A stretch of DNA of 22,243 bases from DATARH01 sp050181375 (GTDB lineage: Bacteria; Pseudomonadota; Alphaproteobacteria; ATCC43930; CGMCC-115725). This document shows positions 22,022 through 22,243 of this stretch, one piece after another; the first letter of the stretch is position 1, and each line of letters begins with the position of its first letter. Made by a program: the position numbers and the translations under genes. Location: NCBI GenBank assembly GCA_050181375.1, contig JBFXDF010000038.1, positions 1-22,243 of the forward strand, in the 5' to 3' direction. The notes beneath the pieces were generated by a model that saw only the letters and a program-made list of their open reading frames with translations, was not told where the DNA came from and ran no database searches.

Positions 22022-22243
22022 TCCGGCGAAAAGCCCGGGATTCCGCGGCCGAGCAGCAGGTCCGGTGCTCCGGCCGGCTTGGTTTAGCAGCAAAACAGCA
22101 GCAAGTGCATCGATCGCACTACGAACGGCCTCCGATGCGGGCGTGTCAGCGGGATGCTGTCACACGATTGTGGCGTTTTTGCCGGCGGTGTGCGCCGGCG
22201 GGGCCGCGGCCCGACCGCGGCGCGCGCCGCGTTTCGGATGACG

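Larger units (their letters stand above)
21867..22104. repeat. Recurring GCAGCAAA words downstream of ribF
   Basis: GCAGCAA occurs at 21871, 21991, 22087 and 22098 in the plus orientation, and its complement TTTGCTGC at 21967. The copy at 21868-21878 (TTTGCAGCAAA) is fully complementary to 21967-21977 over 11 bases, while 21966-21974 also pairs with 21991-21999. These are competing pairings within one possible transcript. Confidence 0.55.
21861..22243. other. 383-bp region downstream of ribF with phased inverted repeats and no recognised gene
   Basis: Open frames exist on both strands, but none has a convincing ribosome site, codon pattern or motif. The stretch holds two adjoining inverted repeats (21899-21944 and 21944-22021), repeated GCAGCAA words, and GC-rich palindromes near 22190-22225 (for instance GCCGGCG/CGCCGGC and GGGCCGCGGCCC). 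Base composition of the first part is more AT-rich than the flanking genes. It may be an untranslated structured region, a degenerate repeat, or the promoter zone of the next gene beyond the edge. Confidence 0.55.

Noticed and set aside
22190..22214. GCCGGCG/CGCCGGC hairpin next to a T5 run as a terminator
   Set aside because: The T run precedes the hairpin on the plus strand and becomes A on the minus strand, so it is in the wrong place for an intrinsic terminator in either direction.
21978..22241. Plus-strand ORF of 87 codons at the right edge
   Set aside because: It starts inside the nested inverted repeat, has no good ribosome site and no recognisable motif.

Overview
This window reads as the chromosome of a GC-rich, hopanoid-making alphaproteobacterium. 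The reasons are a RecA with alphaproteobacterial character and a LexA-type box of the GTTC-N7-GTTC class in its promoter, a single SUF iron-sulfur operon led by an Rrf2 regulator, hpn-type hopanoid genes, and short palindromic elements of the kind scattered through alphaproteobacterial genomes. I cannot fix the order or genus; Rhodospirillales or Rhizobiales both fit. There is no clear sign of a prophage, IS element, CRISPR array, tRNA or rRNA.

Layout. (1) 1-3.0 kb: the 5' part of a metal-dependent amidohydrolase running off the left edge, then recA, both on the minus strand. A mazEF-type toxin-antitoxin pair is divergent from recA, and the two promoters are packed back to back. (2) 3.0-4.4 kb: a lone histidinol-dehydrogenase-family gene, probably not the histidine enzyme. 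(3) 4.5-11.4 kb, minus strand: Rrf2 regulator - sufB - small coiled-coil gene - sufC - sufD - sufS - sufU - sufT. Most junctions are tight: 4-bp overlaps at regulator/sufB and sufS/sufU, gaps of 3-18 bp elsewhere. Exceptions are the sufC/sufD and sufU/sufT gaps, each of which holds a palindromic element. A promoter and a dyad that could be the regulator's operator precede the regulator. (4) 11.4-14.5 kb: a single-domain response regulator on the minus strand, divergent from an OmpR-family response regulator/sensor kinase pair, with a 65-residue minus-strand gene convergent to the kinase. (5) 14.7-20.5 kb: hopanoid block hpnN (RND-type transporter) - ispH (last MEP-pathway step) - hpnH (radical SAM adenosylhopane synthase), all plus strand, with hpnG (adenosylhopane nucleosidase) convergent on the minus strand. 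(6) 20.9-21.9 kb: ribF, followed by nearly 400 bp without a recognisable gene but with several phased inverted repeats.

How the parts connect. IspH and HpnH are both 4Fe-4S enzymes, so the SUF operon could supply cofactors to the isoprenoid/hopanoid block. IspH makes the C5 precursors of squalene; HpnH and HpnG build and process the side chain; HpnN moves hopanoids to the outer membrane. Squalene-hopene cyclase and the squalene-forming genes are not here.

The most unusual items are the coiled-coil ORF wedged between sufB and sufC, the LexA box inside the recA promoter next to the mazEF promoter, the dyad at the predicted start of the suf transcript, and the nested-hairpin region after ribF. 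I found no whole new system that I could defend. Gene calls rest on motifs read by eye; no database search or folding program was run.
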